Shown here: positions 15,078-23,218 of the stretch, one piece after another | Layout: each line of letters starts with the position of its first letter | How positions within the stretch are numbered: position 1 is the stretch's first letter | Assembly (NCBI GenBank): GCA_964533705.1 | Contig: CAZHMN010000016.1 | Coordinates: 1-44,167, forward strand | Source of the DNA: CAZHMN01 sp964533705 | GTDB taxonomy: Bacteria > Electryoneota > B3-LCP | Direction of reading: 5' to 3' | Length of the DNA: 44,167 bases | Program-made: the position numbers and the translations under genes | The notes under the pieces: generated by a model | The model's database searches: none | What the model was told of the DNA's origin: nothing | The model's input: only the letters and a program-made list of their open reading frames with translations

Positions 15078-17224
15078 AAACTATTAATTTCATTCTGGGC
15101 GTACACAACCACCAGCCGGTGGGGAATTTCGATTTCGTCTTCGAGGAAGCCTACCAGAAAGCCTATCTTCCCTTCCTAAAAACTCTGGAAGAGCATCCCA
15201 AAATTCGTATGATGTACCATACCTCCGGTCCGTTGCTGGATTGGCTGGAAGAACATCATCCGGACTACTTCCCCCGTCTGAAGGCTCTGGTTAAGAGAAA
15301 CCAAATTGAAATCATGACGGGCGGATACCAGGAACCGATCCTGGCGGTTCTGCCGGATCGGGATAAAGCCGGTCAGATCAACGCGATGACGAATTTTATC
15401 AGCCGAAAACTGGGCGCAAAACCGAGGGGACTCTGGCTGGCCGAAAGGGTCTGGGAACCGCACCTCCCCAAGCCGCTGGCCGAATGCGGCGTTGAATTCG
15501 TTACGGTGGACGACTATCATTTTCAGGCCTCGGGGCTAAGTTCAGAAGAACTCCGAGGCTATTATTTGACCGACGAGCAGGGATTCAGCATTGCCGTCTT
15601 CCCCATCAACATGCGGCTTCGCTATCTTATTCCCTTCGAGCAGCCGGAGAAGACCATCGAATACTTGCGTCAGAACGCCGATGAATCCGGCGAAAACCTG
15701 CTGGTCATGTGCGATGACGGTGAAAAATTCGGACTCTGGCCCGGCACTCATGAATGGGTACATGAGAAAGGCTGGCTAAAACGTTTTTTCCAGCAATTGG
15801 AAGCGGCGATGGATGAAGGCTGGCTTAAAATGACGACCTGTTCGGAATATCTGGATGCACATCCAGCTCGCGGAAGGGTCTATCTCCCCTGCGCCAGCTA
15901 TTTTGAGATGAGTCAGTGGTCACTGCCGGCTAAGAGCGGTGCCATCTTCGGCGAGGTCGTCCATCAGTTCGAGGCTGAAGGGCGCATGGAGACACTGAAA
16001 CCCTTCTTGAAGGGTGGCTTCTGGCGGAATTTCATCAGTAAGTACGATGAATCCAACTTCATGTATCGCAAGGCTCTCTGGATTTCAGAACGGATCGCCA
16101 AGATCGAAACCGCTCTGAAAAAAGAGGCGAAGAAGAACCGGCAACTGCTCGAAAATGCCAGAAAATGCCTCTACCGGGCTCAGTGCAACTGCGCCTACTG
16201 GCACGGCGTCTTCGGAGGGCTTTACCTGCCGCATCTGCGACACGCCGTTTACGCCAACTTGATCGAAGCCGAAGATTACTGCAATCGCATTGTTTCCGAT
16301 GGCAATGAGAACTTCCTGGAAATTGAATTGGGCGATTTTGACGCGGACGGATCACGCGAGATCGTGATGCGCAGCAATCGCATCAGCATTCTGGTCTCGC
16401 CGCGCCGGGGCGGCGCGATCTGCGAATTCGATTACCTGCCGGCGAAGTACAACCTGCTAGCCACCCTGCGCCGTCAACCCGAAAGCTACCACGGTCAGGT
16501 CGCTGTGGCGGGAAATGAGATCAAAGAGGGGGCTTCCATTCACGATCAAATGGCCTCCAAAGAGGAGGGTCTGGATCGCTACCTGATCTACGACCGACAC
16601 CTGCGCGGCGCGCTGATTGACCATTTCTTATCTTCAGGCGAATCTCCCGACACCCTGCTGAACGGAAAGTATTACGAGCTGGGAGATTTTGTAGAAAAAC
16701 CTTACAAGGCTGAGATCAAGATTCTCAAGAGTGGAAAGGCCATCCAGCTCAAGCGAACGGGATCGGTCGTAGATAACCAGGTAGAGCTTGCCAAGACGGT
16801 TCAATTGCTGGAAGAAGCGGACGGCTTACAGATCGCATACCGGATCAAGAACCAGAGTGACATCCCGTTGACGGCTCTCTTCGCTCCGGAATTCAACTTC
16901 GCCTTCCTGGCGGGCAATTCCCCGGATCGCTATTACCGCGATGACGCCGGGATGGATAAACAGCCCTTGAACTCTGCAGGTAGATCTTTAAACGCGAAAA
17001 TTTTTTCGCTGATGAACGAGGCGGAAAATTTCGCCGTTCACTTCACTTTTGATCACCCGACCGAAGTGTGGCGGTACCCGGTAGAGACGGTTTCACAGTC
17101 GGAAGGAGGCTTTGAGAGGGTTTATCAGTCTTCCTGCGTGCTGCCGGTTTACCGGCTGAGCGTTAATCCCAGCAGCATTGCGAAATTCAAGTTTAAACTC
17201 CAGATCGAACCTTCAGCCCGATAG
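15074..17224 (+). CDS. GH57 4-alpha-glucanotransferase / alpha-amylase
   Basis: Glycoside hydrolase family 57 enzyme acting on alpha-1,4-glucans in the cytoplasm (no signal peptide). Family motifs in order: HNHQP (11-15), GGYQEPILAVLP, GLWLAERVWEP with nucleophile E124, and VMCDDGEKFGLWPGT with acid/base D214. These match the known pair of the Thermococcus litoralis 4-alpha-glucanotransferase (E123, D214). The catalytic barrel is followed by the helical DUF1925-like region and a C-terminal beta-rich DUF1926-like domain (about 420-716). The 716-residue length is normal for this subgroup. It starts at a GTG with GGGAG upstream and overlaps the ROK gene (GTGA). Its 3' end overlaps the convergent membrane protein gene by 12 nt. 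Confidence 0.95.
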   Translation: MKTINFILGVHNHQPVGNFDFVFEEAYQKAYLPFLKTLEEHPKIRMMYHTSGPLLDWLEEHHPDYFPRLKALVKRNQIEIMTGGYQEPILAVLPDRDKAGQINAMTNFISRKLGAKPRGLWLAERVWEPHLPKPLAECGVEFVTVDDYHFQASGLSSEELRGYYLTDEQGFSIAVFPINMRLRYLIPFEQPEKTIEYLRQNADESGENLLVMCDDGEKFGLWPGTHEWVHEKGWLKRFFQQLEAAMDEGWLKMTTCSEYLDAHPARGRVYLPCASYFEMSQWSLPAKSGAIFGEVVHQFEAEGRMETLKPFLKGGFWRNFISKYDESNFMYRKALWISERIAKIETALKKEAKKNRQLLENARKCLYRAQCNCAYWHGVFGGLYLPHLRHAVYANLIEAEDYCNRIVSDGNENFLEIELGDFDADGSREIVMRSNRISILVSPRRGGAICEFDYLPAKYNLLATLRRQPESYHGQVAVAGNEIKEGASIHDQMASKEEGLDRYLIYDRHLRGALIDHFLSSGESPDTLLNGKYYELGDFVEKPYKAEIKILKSGKAIQLKRTGSVVDNQVELAKTVQLLEEADGLQIAYRIKNQSDIPLTALFAPEFNFAFLAGNSPDRYYRDDAGMDKQPLNSAGRSLNAKIFSLMNEAENFAVHFTFDHPTEVWRYPVETVSQSEGGFERVYQSSCVLPVYRLSVNPSSIAKFKFKLQIEPSAR

Positions 17225-19450
17225 ACTTCGCCTTTCCAACAGCAGGAATAGAGGTGGGATATTGATCAGGATAAGGCCCATACAGCTAATCAGGACTCCG
17301 ACGAGAGGTAAGGCCAAGAGCCCCACGACTAACGCTCCGAAGGTTGAACCGAGCAGATCGAGACTGTAGAATATACCGGCCCGCCGGGCGGTTTCTCGAC
17401 CAGAATAGGACACGGCCAGGGGGAAATGCATTCCTCCGACGAATCCAATAATCAATAGGTAGAGAAAAAAGATGGTTCGGCCGATGAGCGGCAACGAAGC
17501 AACGAAATCGAACCAGCTCGAGGATAAAGCTAACAAACCCAAAGGTACTAACACCCAAACCATCTGTATAAGTCTGAAAATCCGAGGGCGAGCGGTTTCA
17601 AACAGGTTCGTAAGTGCCGCGCCTAGCGCCAATCCCGCCATGTAAAGCCCCATCAACAAACCCAGTTCCCGATAACCACTGCCGAATTTCACCTGATATA
17701 CGATCAAGGCCAATATTTCCAGTGAAATGCCCGACAATCCCACCATAGCCACAGCCCAGCCGGCTCCGATGGCGGGTTTCCTTTTTGGAGAAATAAATCC
17801 GATCGAGATGGCGGCGATGAAGGCGACGGCGATCAGTAAGACGCAGATTTGAACGAACACGCCCCGGAGCGCTTTTAAAACCCCCGGCAAGCCGCCCCGC
17901 AACTGTTGCGACCAGAACACCTGCTGAAGGTAAAAGCAGATCGGAGCTCCGTCATGATTCAGGCCAATATCGGATGATGCGTGAATGGCTCCCTGCAAAG
18001 TTCGATAGCGGCTCTCTGAAAGCCGGTCTCTTAGACGGTATTTGTCCCAGTACAGGAGTTCGATGCCGCGCTCGCTCAGCCGTTCGCTGATCTCAGCAGC
18101 CGTTAACGCCGGTGATACTTGGGTATCCCCGGCCACGAAAAGTGCGTTTTCTCCGGGGAGCACGACGACGCTATCGAAAACTGCCCTGCAGGTTCTATAA
18201 ATGGATGACAGCAATGTGGTCAGGTCTTTCCCGATGTAGTCGCTTGATGACTCGATGGGAAAAACCAGAACACCCCCCGATTTCAGCGCTCTTTGAAACA
18301 CGCGCAGGGCTTCCATCGTGTAAAATTTCGCCAGCCGAGCAGTGCGGGGTCCGGGAAGATTCAGGGAGATAATATCGTAACTTTGCGGTGGAATACGGGA
18401 GGCGAACAGGCGGCCGTCCTGGTCATACTGGAACACTCTACCATCACCCGCTATTCGCTCATCTTCACCTCGGCTGAAGAGGGTATCGAGTTCGAATAGA
18501 ATGGGATTCAACTCGACCAAATCCAACCGTTCAATTGAGGGGTGGCGGAGGGCACTCTGCACCGCTCCACCGAGAGACCCTCCAATCCAGAGCACTCGGC
18601 GGGGTGCGGGATGCTGAACCAGAGGCAGATGAGCTCGCTCCTCTACGCCGGCGGGATCATCGGAGATGGCTAACAGCAGCCCATTTTCATGGACGGCAAC
18701 CTGCCCCTGACGCTCGGTGATTTCGATAATGCCGTAGGGGGTCTCAAGCAAATCCCGGAGCTGCAGACCGGGTCTCAGCAGTGAGAAGAGCTGCATTTCG
18801 AAAGAACGCACAACCCCACCGAAAATGAAGATCGCCGCCAAAGCTATAAGCGCCGGAAGCCACAAGGGTATCTTCGTTTGCAAAATTGAGACAGCCACAA
18901 CGATACCCAGCAGAGCAAAAAAGACCGCCAGAATCAATCCCCCAAGGTGCGGTGCGAAGATCAGGGTAACCGCCGTTCCCGCCAGGAAAGAGCCGGCCGC
19001 TTCCAGAAGATAGACGGTGCTGATAGCCCGGCGACCTAAATCGGATAGCAGGTGGCAACCGAGAGGAAACAGCGCTCCTCCGATGAGTCCTACCGGCAGA
19101 AGAGAAAGCAACAAAGCGACGATCAGCCCGCCTCCTCCCGGAACTGTGCCCGGTACCCAGGCGCTGGCCGCTGATATGAGGTGCAGCAAGATTAAACTCA
19201 GGGGCGCGAAACAGGCTAGTAACATCAGGCCAAAAGCAAATACGGCAGTTTCCTTTCGCACCAATCCGACCAACCGGCTGCCGATCGCTCCGCCCGCCGA
19301 TACGGTGAGCAGCCACGCCGCCAGGGCCAGAGCGTAGACGACCTCGTCGCCTCCGGCGAAGGCCAGCGCGCGGCGAATGATCAGCACCTGCGACCCTGCC
19401 AGAATCAGGCCGCAGGTAACGATTCCGAGTTTCAGGCGAGGATGGTTCAT
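17213..19450 (-). CDS. Multispanning membrane protein with degenerate spermidine-synthase-like domain
   Basis: Three-part protein: an N-terminal block of about seven hydrophobic helices (residues 1-215), a cytoplasmic Rossmann-type domain resembling aminopropyltransferases (about 230-445), and a C-terminal block of about six or seven helices (530-745). It belongs to the broad group of membrane-fused spermidine synthase-like proteins. Within the soluble part the nucleotide loop reads WIGGSLGG (288-295) where true enzymes have GGGDGG, VELNP (312-316) keeps the acidic ribose contact, and the catalytic DxxDP-type region reads NLPGP (364-368). The key aspartates are therefore missing and classical spermidine synthesis is doubtful. 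Start choice: ATG 19450 has GGAG 6 nt upstream; the ATG at 19468 is in frame but less well placed. It could use another substrate or be a transporter with a regulatory domain (inference). Confidence 0.8.
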   Translation of the reverse strand: MNHPRLKLGIVTCGLILAGSQVLIIRRALAFAGGDEVVYALALAAWLLTVSAGGAIGSRLVGLVRKETAVFAFGLMLLACFAPLSLILLHLISAASAWVPGTVPGGGGLIVALLLSLLPVGLIGGALFPLGCHLLSDLGRRAISTVYLLEAAGSFLAGTAVTLIFAPHLGGLILAVFFALLGIVVAVSILQTKIPLWLPALIALAAIFIFGGVVRSFEMQLFSLLRPGLQLRDLLETPYGIIEITERQGQVAVHENGLLLAISDDPAGVEERAHLPLVQHPAPRRVLWIGGSLGGAVQSALRHPSIERLDLVELNPILFELDTLFSRGEDERIAGDGRVFQYDQDGRLFASRIPPQSYDIISLNLPGPRTARLAKFYTMEALRVFQRALKSGGVLVFPIESSSDYIGKDLTTLLSSIYRTCRAVFDSVVVLPGENALFVAGDTQVSPALTAAEISERLSERGIELLYWDKYRLRDRLSESRYRTLQGAIHASSDIGLNHDGAPICFYLQQVFWSQQLRGGLPGVLKALRGVFVQICVLLIAVAFIAAISIGFISPKRKPAIGAGWAVAMVGLSGISLEILALIVYQVKFGSGYRELGLLMGLYMAGLALGAALTNLFETARPRIFRLIQMVWVLVPLGLLALSSSWFDFVASLPLIGRTIFFLYLLIIGFVGGMHFPLAVSYSGRETARRAGIFYSLDLLGSTFGALVVGLLALPLVGVLISCMGLILINIPPLFLLLERRSLSG

Positions 19451-19627
19451 GGTAATCTCCCCGGACATCGAGCTGTCCGGGCTACCCGTCCTTTTACATC
19501 AAAAATGCTGAAAACGAGAAATCATCTTCACTAAAGAACATAAATCTAACGCTAAAAAGCAAGCGAAAAACAGTGCTGCTTTCTTCGCTATCTACATTTT
19601 TAAGGTGTCACTCCTGATCAATGCAAT

Positions 19628-19665
19628 AAAAAAACCGCCAGTCGTAGGACCCTTACGGATGGCGG
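19628..19665 (-). terminator. Rho-independent terminator after the HD-GYP regulator
   Basis: Twelve-position hairpin with one mismatch: outer arms CCGCCA (19635-19640) and TGGCGG (19660-19665) plus inner TCGTA/TTACG pairs. On the minus strand it is followed by seven T (19634-19628). It closes the long leftward run that starts at purB. Confidence 0.88.
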
Positions 19666-19702
19666 GCAGTGCGTTTACTGGCGAGTTCCTCGGGTTTGAG
19701 GA

Positions 19703-20935
19703 TTACTCCGTTTCGACCAATTGCGGCTTGTGAATTGATAAGATTTCCGCCGATTCCGGCATGTCGTCCTCGAGGAATTGAAGTTCATCCTGATACTCTT
19801 CGAGGAGCGCAGGATTCTCGTAGAAATCGCCTAATTCTTCGAGGACTTCATCGAAAGCTTCCACACAGTCGGGACAGAACTGTGATCCGGCCATTTCATG
19901 CAGCTCTCGCAAAGCTTCCTGGCGGCTTCGGGCATTGCGGTAAGGCCGGTCGCTGCGCATGGCGTCATAAGCATCAACGACGGCAATGATGCGGCCCTGA
20001 ATGTTAATCTTGTCTGCAGTCAGCCCATCGGGGTATCCTCTGCCATCAAAATGCTCATGATGGTGGCGAATAATATCCCTCACCCGCCTGAGGAACTGAA
20101 TCGGATCCAGGATAGAAGCGCCGACGATAGGATGATCTTTAATGGTGGAGTATTCCTCTTCAGTCAAACTGCCAGGCTTGAGAAGGATTGAATCCGGAAT
20201 GCCGATTTTGCCCAGATCGTGAAGCAGCGCGGCGTATTTCAAATTCATCATATCCTGCTGGGACAAACCCAGTTTTCTGCCCACCCGCAATGAATAGTGA
20301 AACACTCGCTCGGAATGTCCGCGCGTGTACTGATCTTTGGCTTCCAGGGCAAAATACAGGGAGGTGATCGTGCCCAGATAGCTTCGCTGTAGCTGGCTGT
20401 AGAGCCGGCGAATTTCGTTTTTCTGATGGAGCAATTTCTTATTCTTGTCGGCCAGCACTTCAGTCAGCTTTTGGAGTTCGCGGGTGCGTTCTGCGACGCG
20501 CTCTTCCAGAGCTGCATTCTGCTCACGAACCTGTTTTTCCAGGAGCTTTTTCTGGGTGACAATATCGTAGAACTCCACAGCTCGGCGTACCGTAACCTGG
20601 ATCTCCTCCATCCTGAAAGGCTTGGTTATGAACTTGTACACCCAACCCCGGTTAATCGCATCAATGGCGATGTTCAGATCGGCATACCCGGTCATCAGAA
20701 TCCGGATTGAATCGATCCCACTCTTTTTGACCTCTTCAAAGAATTCAATCCCGGACATTCCCGGCATACGATTATCGCTTAGGATGACCCCCGGGCTGCC
20801 GTCCTCCAAAAGGTTCAGCGCTTCAACGCCGCTTAACGCCGTCAGAACCTGATAACCGCTGTCTTCGAAGGTCTCCTTTAAGAGATCAACGATATCCGGC
20901 TCATCATCCACAATCAGGATGGTGCTTGCGTCCAT
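19703..20935 (-). CDS. Response regulator with HD-GYP cyclic-di-GMP phosphodiesterase domain
   Basis: RpfG-like regulator. Receiver domain (1-120) with acidic DDE at 10-12, phospho-acceptor D54 (ILSDNRMPG) and K105; a coiled-coil linker rich in E, L and K (about 125-185); then an HD-GYP domain with RGHSER, HD at 239-240 (LLHDLGKIG), HHHEHFDGRGYP (291-302) and DAYDAMRSDRPYR. The complete metal ligands and the GYP signature support cyclic-di-GMP hydrolysis controlled by phosphorylation. Its cognate kinase is unknown; the closest candidates in the window are the two kinase genes at 10404-14034. It lies 41 nt after the NatB-like permease gene and ends at a strong terminator. Confidence 0.95.
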   Translation of the reverse strand: MDASTILIVDDEPDIVDLLKETFEDSGYQVLTALSGVEALNLLEDGSPGVILSDNRMPGMSGIEFFEEVKKSGIDSIRILMTGYADLNIAIDAINRGWVYKFITKPFRMEEIQVTVRRAVEFYDIVTQKKLLEKQVREQNAALEERVAERTRELQKLTEVLADKNKKLLHQKNEIRRLYSQLQRSYLGTITSLYFALEAKDQYTRGHSERVFHYSLRVGRKLGLSQQDMMNLKYAALLHDLGKIGIPDSILLKPGSLTEEEYSTIKDHPIVGASILDPIQFLRRVRDIIRHHHEHFDGRGYPDGLTADKINIQGRIIAVVDAYDAMRSDRPYRNARSRQEALRELHEMAGSQFCPDCVEAFDEVLEELGDFYENPALLEEYQDELQFLEDDMPESAEILSIHKPQLVETE

Positions 20936-20976
20936 TCACCCCCCTCTTACAGATCAAGAAAATACCAGAACCGCTC

Positions 20977-22197
20977 TCAAGTTCTCAGCAGCACACTCTC
21001 CTTCTGAAAGATTCTGACGGCAACGAAGATGGCAAACGCGGCATAAAGCGCGCTCGAGGCGAAAGTCAACAGAATAAGGTTTAGGTTAAATGTGCCCAAA
21101 ATAGCATCACGAAGTGCCAAGCTCACGTTCAGCACGGGAACGAGTGCCATCCGCATATCCACCTCCACTCCAGGCAACATAGAAGCGATGGCGGGAAAGA
21201 TGATGATCAGAATCAGCGGATAGACGTAGCTCTGGGCTTCCTTGTAACTGCGGGCATTTACAGCGATTGCAATCAGGGCGGCGGCGAACAGAGCCGTTAC
21301 CGGTAACAGCAAGAGAAAGACCATCCCATAGGCGAAGGGATCCAGCGATAGGCTGGCCCCGCCTCCTATCTCTCTGCTGAGAAATGAACCGGGACTCAGG
21401 AGAGTAGCTGAAAACGATATAACCGCCAGAATTGCCGTTATGAAACCCACCAGCATCGTCGTTAAGAATTTTCCCAATACCAGTTCAAGACGCGAGGCCG
21501 GGCACACTAATAGAGTTTCCATGGTGCCGCGCTCCTTTTCACCCGCAGTCAGGTCAATGGCCGAATAGGTGGAACCCACCATCGCCAACAGTATGACCAT
21601 GTAGGGTAACAGCATTCCCAGCGTCGCGCCGGTCATCTTTGACTGACTGGCCTGATTGTGGGAAGTGATCGTAAAAGGTTCGACCAGCTCATAGGAAAGC
21701 CCTCTGGCTTCCAGATTACGGCGAACGATATCTTCCCGATAGTCCGCAAGTTTATTGCGCAGTTTTCGTTCGGTCATTCCCGACTTCGTATGAGATTTAT
21801 CATACCAAATCTCCGCGGCACTGGGATTCCCGTCTCCGCTTCCATCGGCAACAGAATCACCGAAATCCGGCGGGATGTAGAGAACCGCCTGAACCGTTTG
21901 ATCGAGCAACATCTCCAGCGCCAGAGCGGAATCCTCAATCGAGGGTATGAGCTGAAGTCCCGGTTCTTCCCCCAACGCCGCCATCAACTCCGGTGCATTT
22001 TTGCTCCCCAGAACGATGACCGGAAAACTGCGCTGCTTCAGCTTTTCGTATTGGCCCTCAAAAAAGCTGCCCACCCCGAGAGTCAGAAACGGGAAGACGA
22101 CGATGGGGAGCAGAATCATGGAGAAAAGGGTGCGTCTGTCCCGTAGAACGTCCAAAAATTCTTTACGAAAAACAATCCAAACGTTTCCAAGTTTCAT
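20977..22197 (-). CDS. ABC-2 type transporter permease, NatB-like
   Basis: Integral membrane subunit of an ABC exporter. One N-terminal transmembrane helix (MILLPIVVFPFLTLGVG) is followed by a large extracytoplasmic domain (about residues 50-190) and a cluster of five C-terminal helices. The GEKERGTMETLLVCP motif, which contacts the ATPase, is typical of the NatB/YhaP family, whose known members export Na+ or act on peptides and cell-envelope stress. The NatA-like ATPase gene lies upstream on the same strand, separated by an unusually long 247-nt gap containing a palindromic cluster, so this gene may be separately regulated. The substrate cannot be assigned from sequence. Confidence 0.9.
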   Translation of the reverse strand: MKLGNVWIVFRKEFLDVLRDRRTLFSMILLPIVVFPFLTLGVGSFFEGQYEKLKQRSFPVIVLGSKNAPELMAALGEEPGLQLIPSIEDSALALEMLLDQTVQAVLYIPPDFGDSVADGSGDGNPSAAEIWYDKSHTKSGMTERKLRNKLADYREDIVRRNLEARGLSYELVEPFTITSHNQASQSKMTGATLGMLLPYMVILLAMVGSTYSAIDLTAGEKERGTMETLLVCPASRLELVLGKFLTTMLVGFITAILAVISFSATLLSPGSFLSREIGGGASLSLDPFAYGMVFLLLLPVTALFAAALIAIAVNARSYKEAQSYVYPLILIIIFPAIASMLPGVEVDMRMALVPVLNVSLALRDAILGTFNLNLILLTFASSALYAAFAIFVAVRIFQKESVLLRT

Positions 22198-22241
22198 TTG
22201 CCGAAATCCATTGGTGGGTTGTTATGACATGACCGCCGCTC

Positions 22242-22285
22242 TAATCATTCGAATGATTACACATCACCCTTACGGTAATGATTAC
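22242..22285. promoter_or_regulatory. Candidate operator: palindrome plus repeated half-site before the NatB-like gene
   Basis: A perfect 18-bp palindrome, TAATCATTCGAATGATTA (22242-22259), is followed by GTAATGATTAC (22275-22285), itself symmetric around its centre. Together they contain three copies of the half-site AATGATTA. The cluster is 45 to 90 nt upstream of the permease start in an otherwise gene-free 247-nt gap. This layout fits a dimeric repressor or activator site, but no matching regulator can be identified here. Confidence 0.4.
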
Positions 22286-22444
22286 GCAACGATAATGGAA
22301 CAGATATAGTACTCCCTCGGCGGTTTGAGGTTTTATTTTTAACCCCAAAAGTAAAGGGGATAAACTAAAAAAGATATAATTCCGACCGTATTCATTCGAC
22401 GCGGATTGATTCGGGATAATAAGTTGCCAAATTCGTGCCGAAGT

Positions 22445-23197
22445 TTACCGAACTACGGTGTGAGGTTGTAATCCGACCGCTTGCATGAAGGCGTTTTCGA
22501 GATCGGAAGTCCGAAAGTGAGACTGGATTTCTTCCACGGTGCCCTGAATCTGAATACGGCCCCGATGGATGATTCCGATGCGGTCGCACAAGCGTTCGGC
22601 TTCCCGCATAACGTGAGTTGAGAAGATGATGGCCTTCCCCTCTTCCCTGGCGCTGGAAATGAATTCAATGATGGCCCTCGAAGCGATGATGTCCAGTCCC
22701 GCCGTGGGCTCATCGAGAATCAAGACCGGCGGTTGGTGAATAACGGTGCGGGCGATGGAGATGCGCTGTTTCTGTCCGGAAGACAGCTTATCGGTCTTCA
22801 CGTCCAGGAAGTCGCCCAGATCCAGTAACCGAGAGACTTCATCGAGATAGATTTTGAAATCACGCGATCCGATGCCGTACAGAGAGGAAAAATAGCGCAG
22901 GATTTCTCTTCCCGTCAGCCGCCTATAGAGACCCGTATCGCCCGACAGAAAACCGATGTGCTTTCGCACCTGCGCCGCCTGAGTGACAATGTCGAAGCCG
23001 CATACTGTGGCCGTGCCCGCATCGGGCTTCAGAATAGTAGAAAGAAGGCGCAGGGTGGTGGTCTTCCCTGCGCCGTTCGGACCCAATAAACCGTAAACCT
23101 CACCGGGGCGGCACTCAAACGAGACTTCGTCTGCGGCTTTGATCGTACCCAGCTTTTTGTCGGTGAAGCTTTTGGATAGATTCTCTACGGAAACCAA
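22445..23197 (-). CDS. ABC transporter ATP-binding protein, NatA-like
   Basis: Nucleotide-binding subunit powering the ABC exporter whose permease follows downstream. Complete ABC motifs: Walker A GPNGAGKT (39-46), Q-loop region FLSGDTGLYRRLT, signature LSSGQKQRISIA, Walker B VLILDEPTAGLD and switch His in STHVM. The 250-residue single-domain form matches NatA/CcmA-type ATPases of ABC-2 systems. It begins 21 nt after the GWxTD gene, so it is probably part of the smc-GWxTD transcript. No terminator clearly separates it from the permease, but the 247-nt gap suggests an internal promoter. Confidence 0.94.
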   Translation of the reverse strand: MVSVENLSKSFTDKKLGTIKAADEVSFECRPGEVYGLLGPNGAGKTTTLRLLSTILKPDAGTATVCGFDIVTQAAQVRKHIGFLSGDTGLYRRLTGREILRYFSSLYGIGSRDFKIYLDEVSRLLDLGDFLDVKTDKLSSGQKQRISIARTVIHQPPVLILDEPTAGLDIIASRAIIEFISSAREEGKAIIFSTHVMREAERLCDRIGIIHRGRIQIQGTVEEIQSHFRTSDLENAFMQAVGLQPHTVVR

Positions 23198-23218
23198 TCA
23201 TCACCCCGCGGCTTCAGA

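Noticed and set aside
22320..22385. CCCC/GGGG hairpin as terminator of the NatA-like gene
   Set aside because: Only four base pairs with a nine-base loop and no continuous T run.
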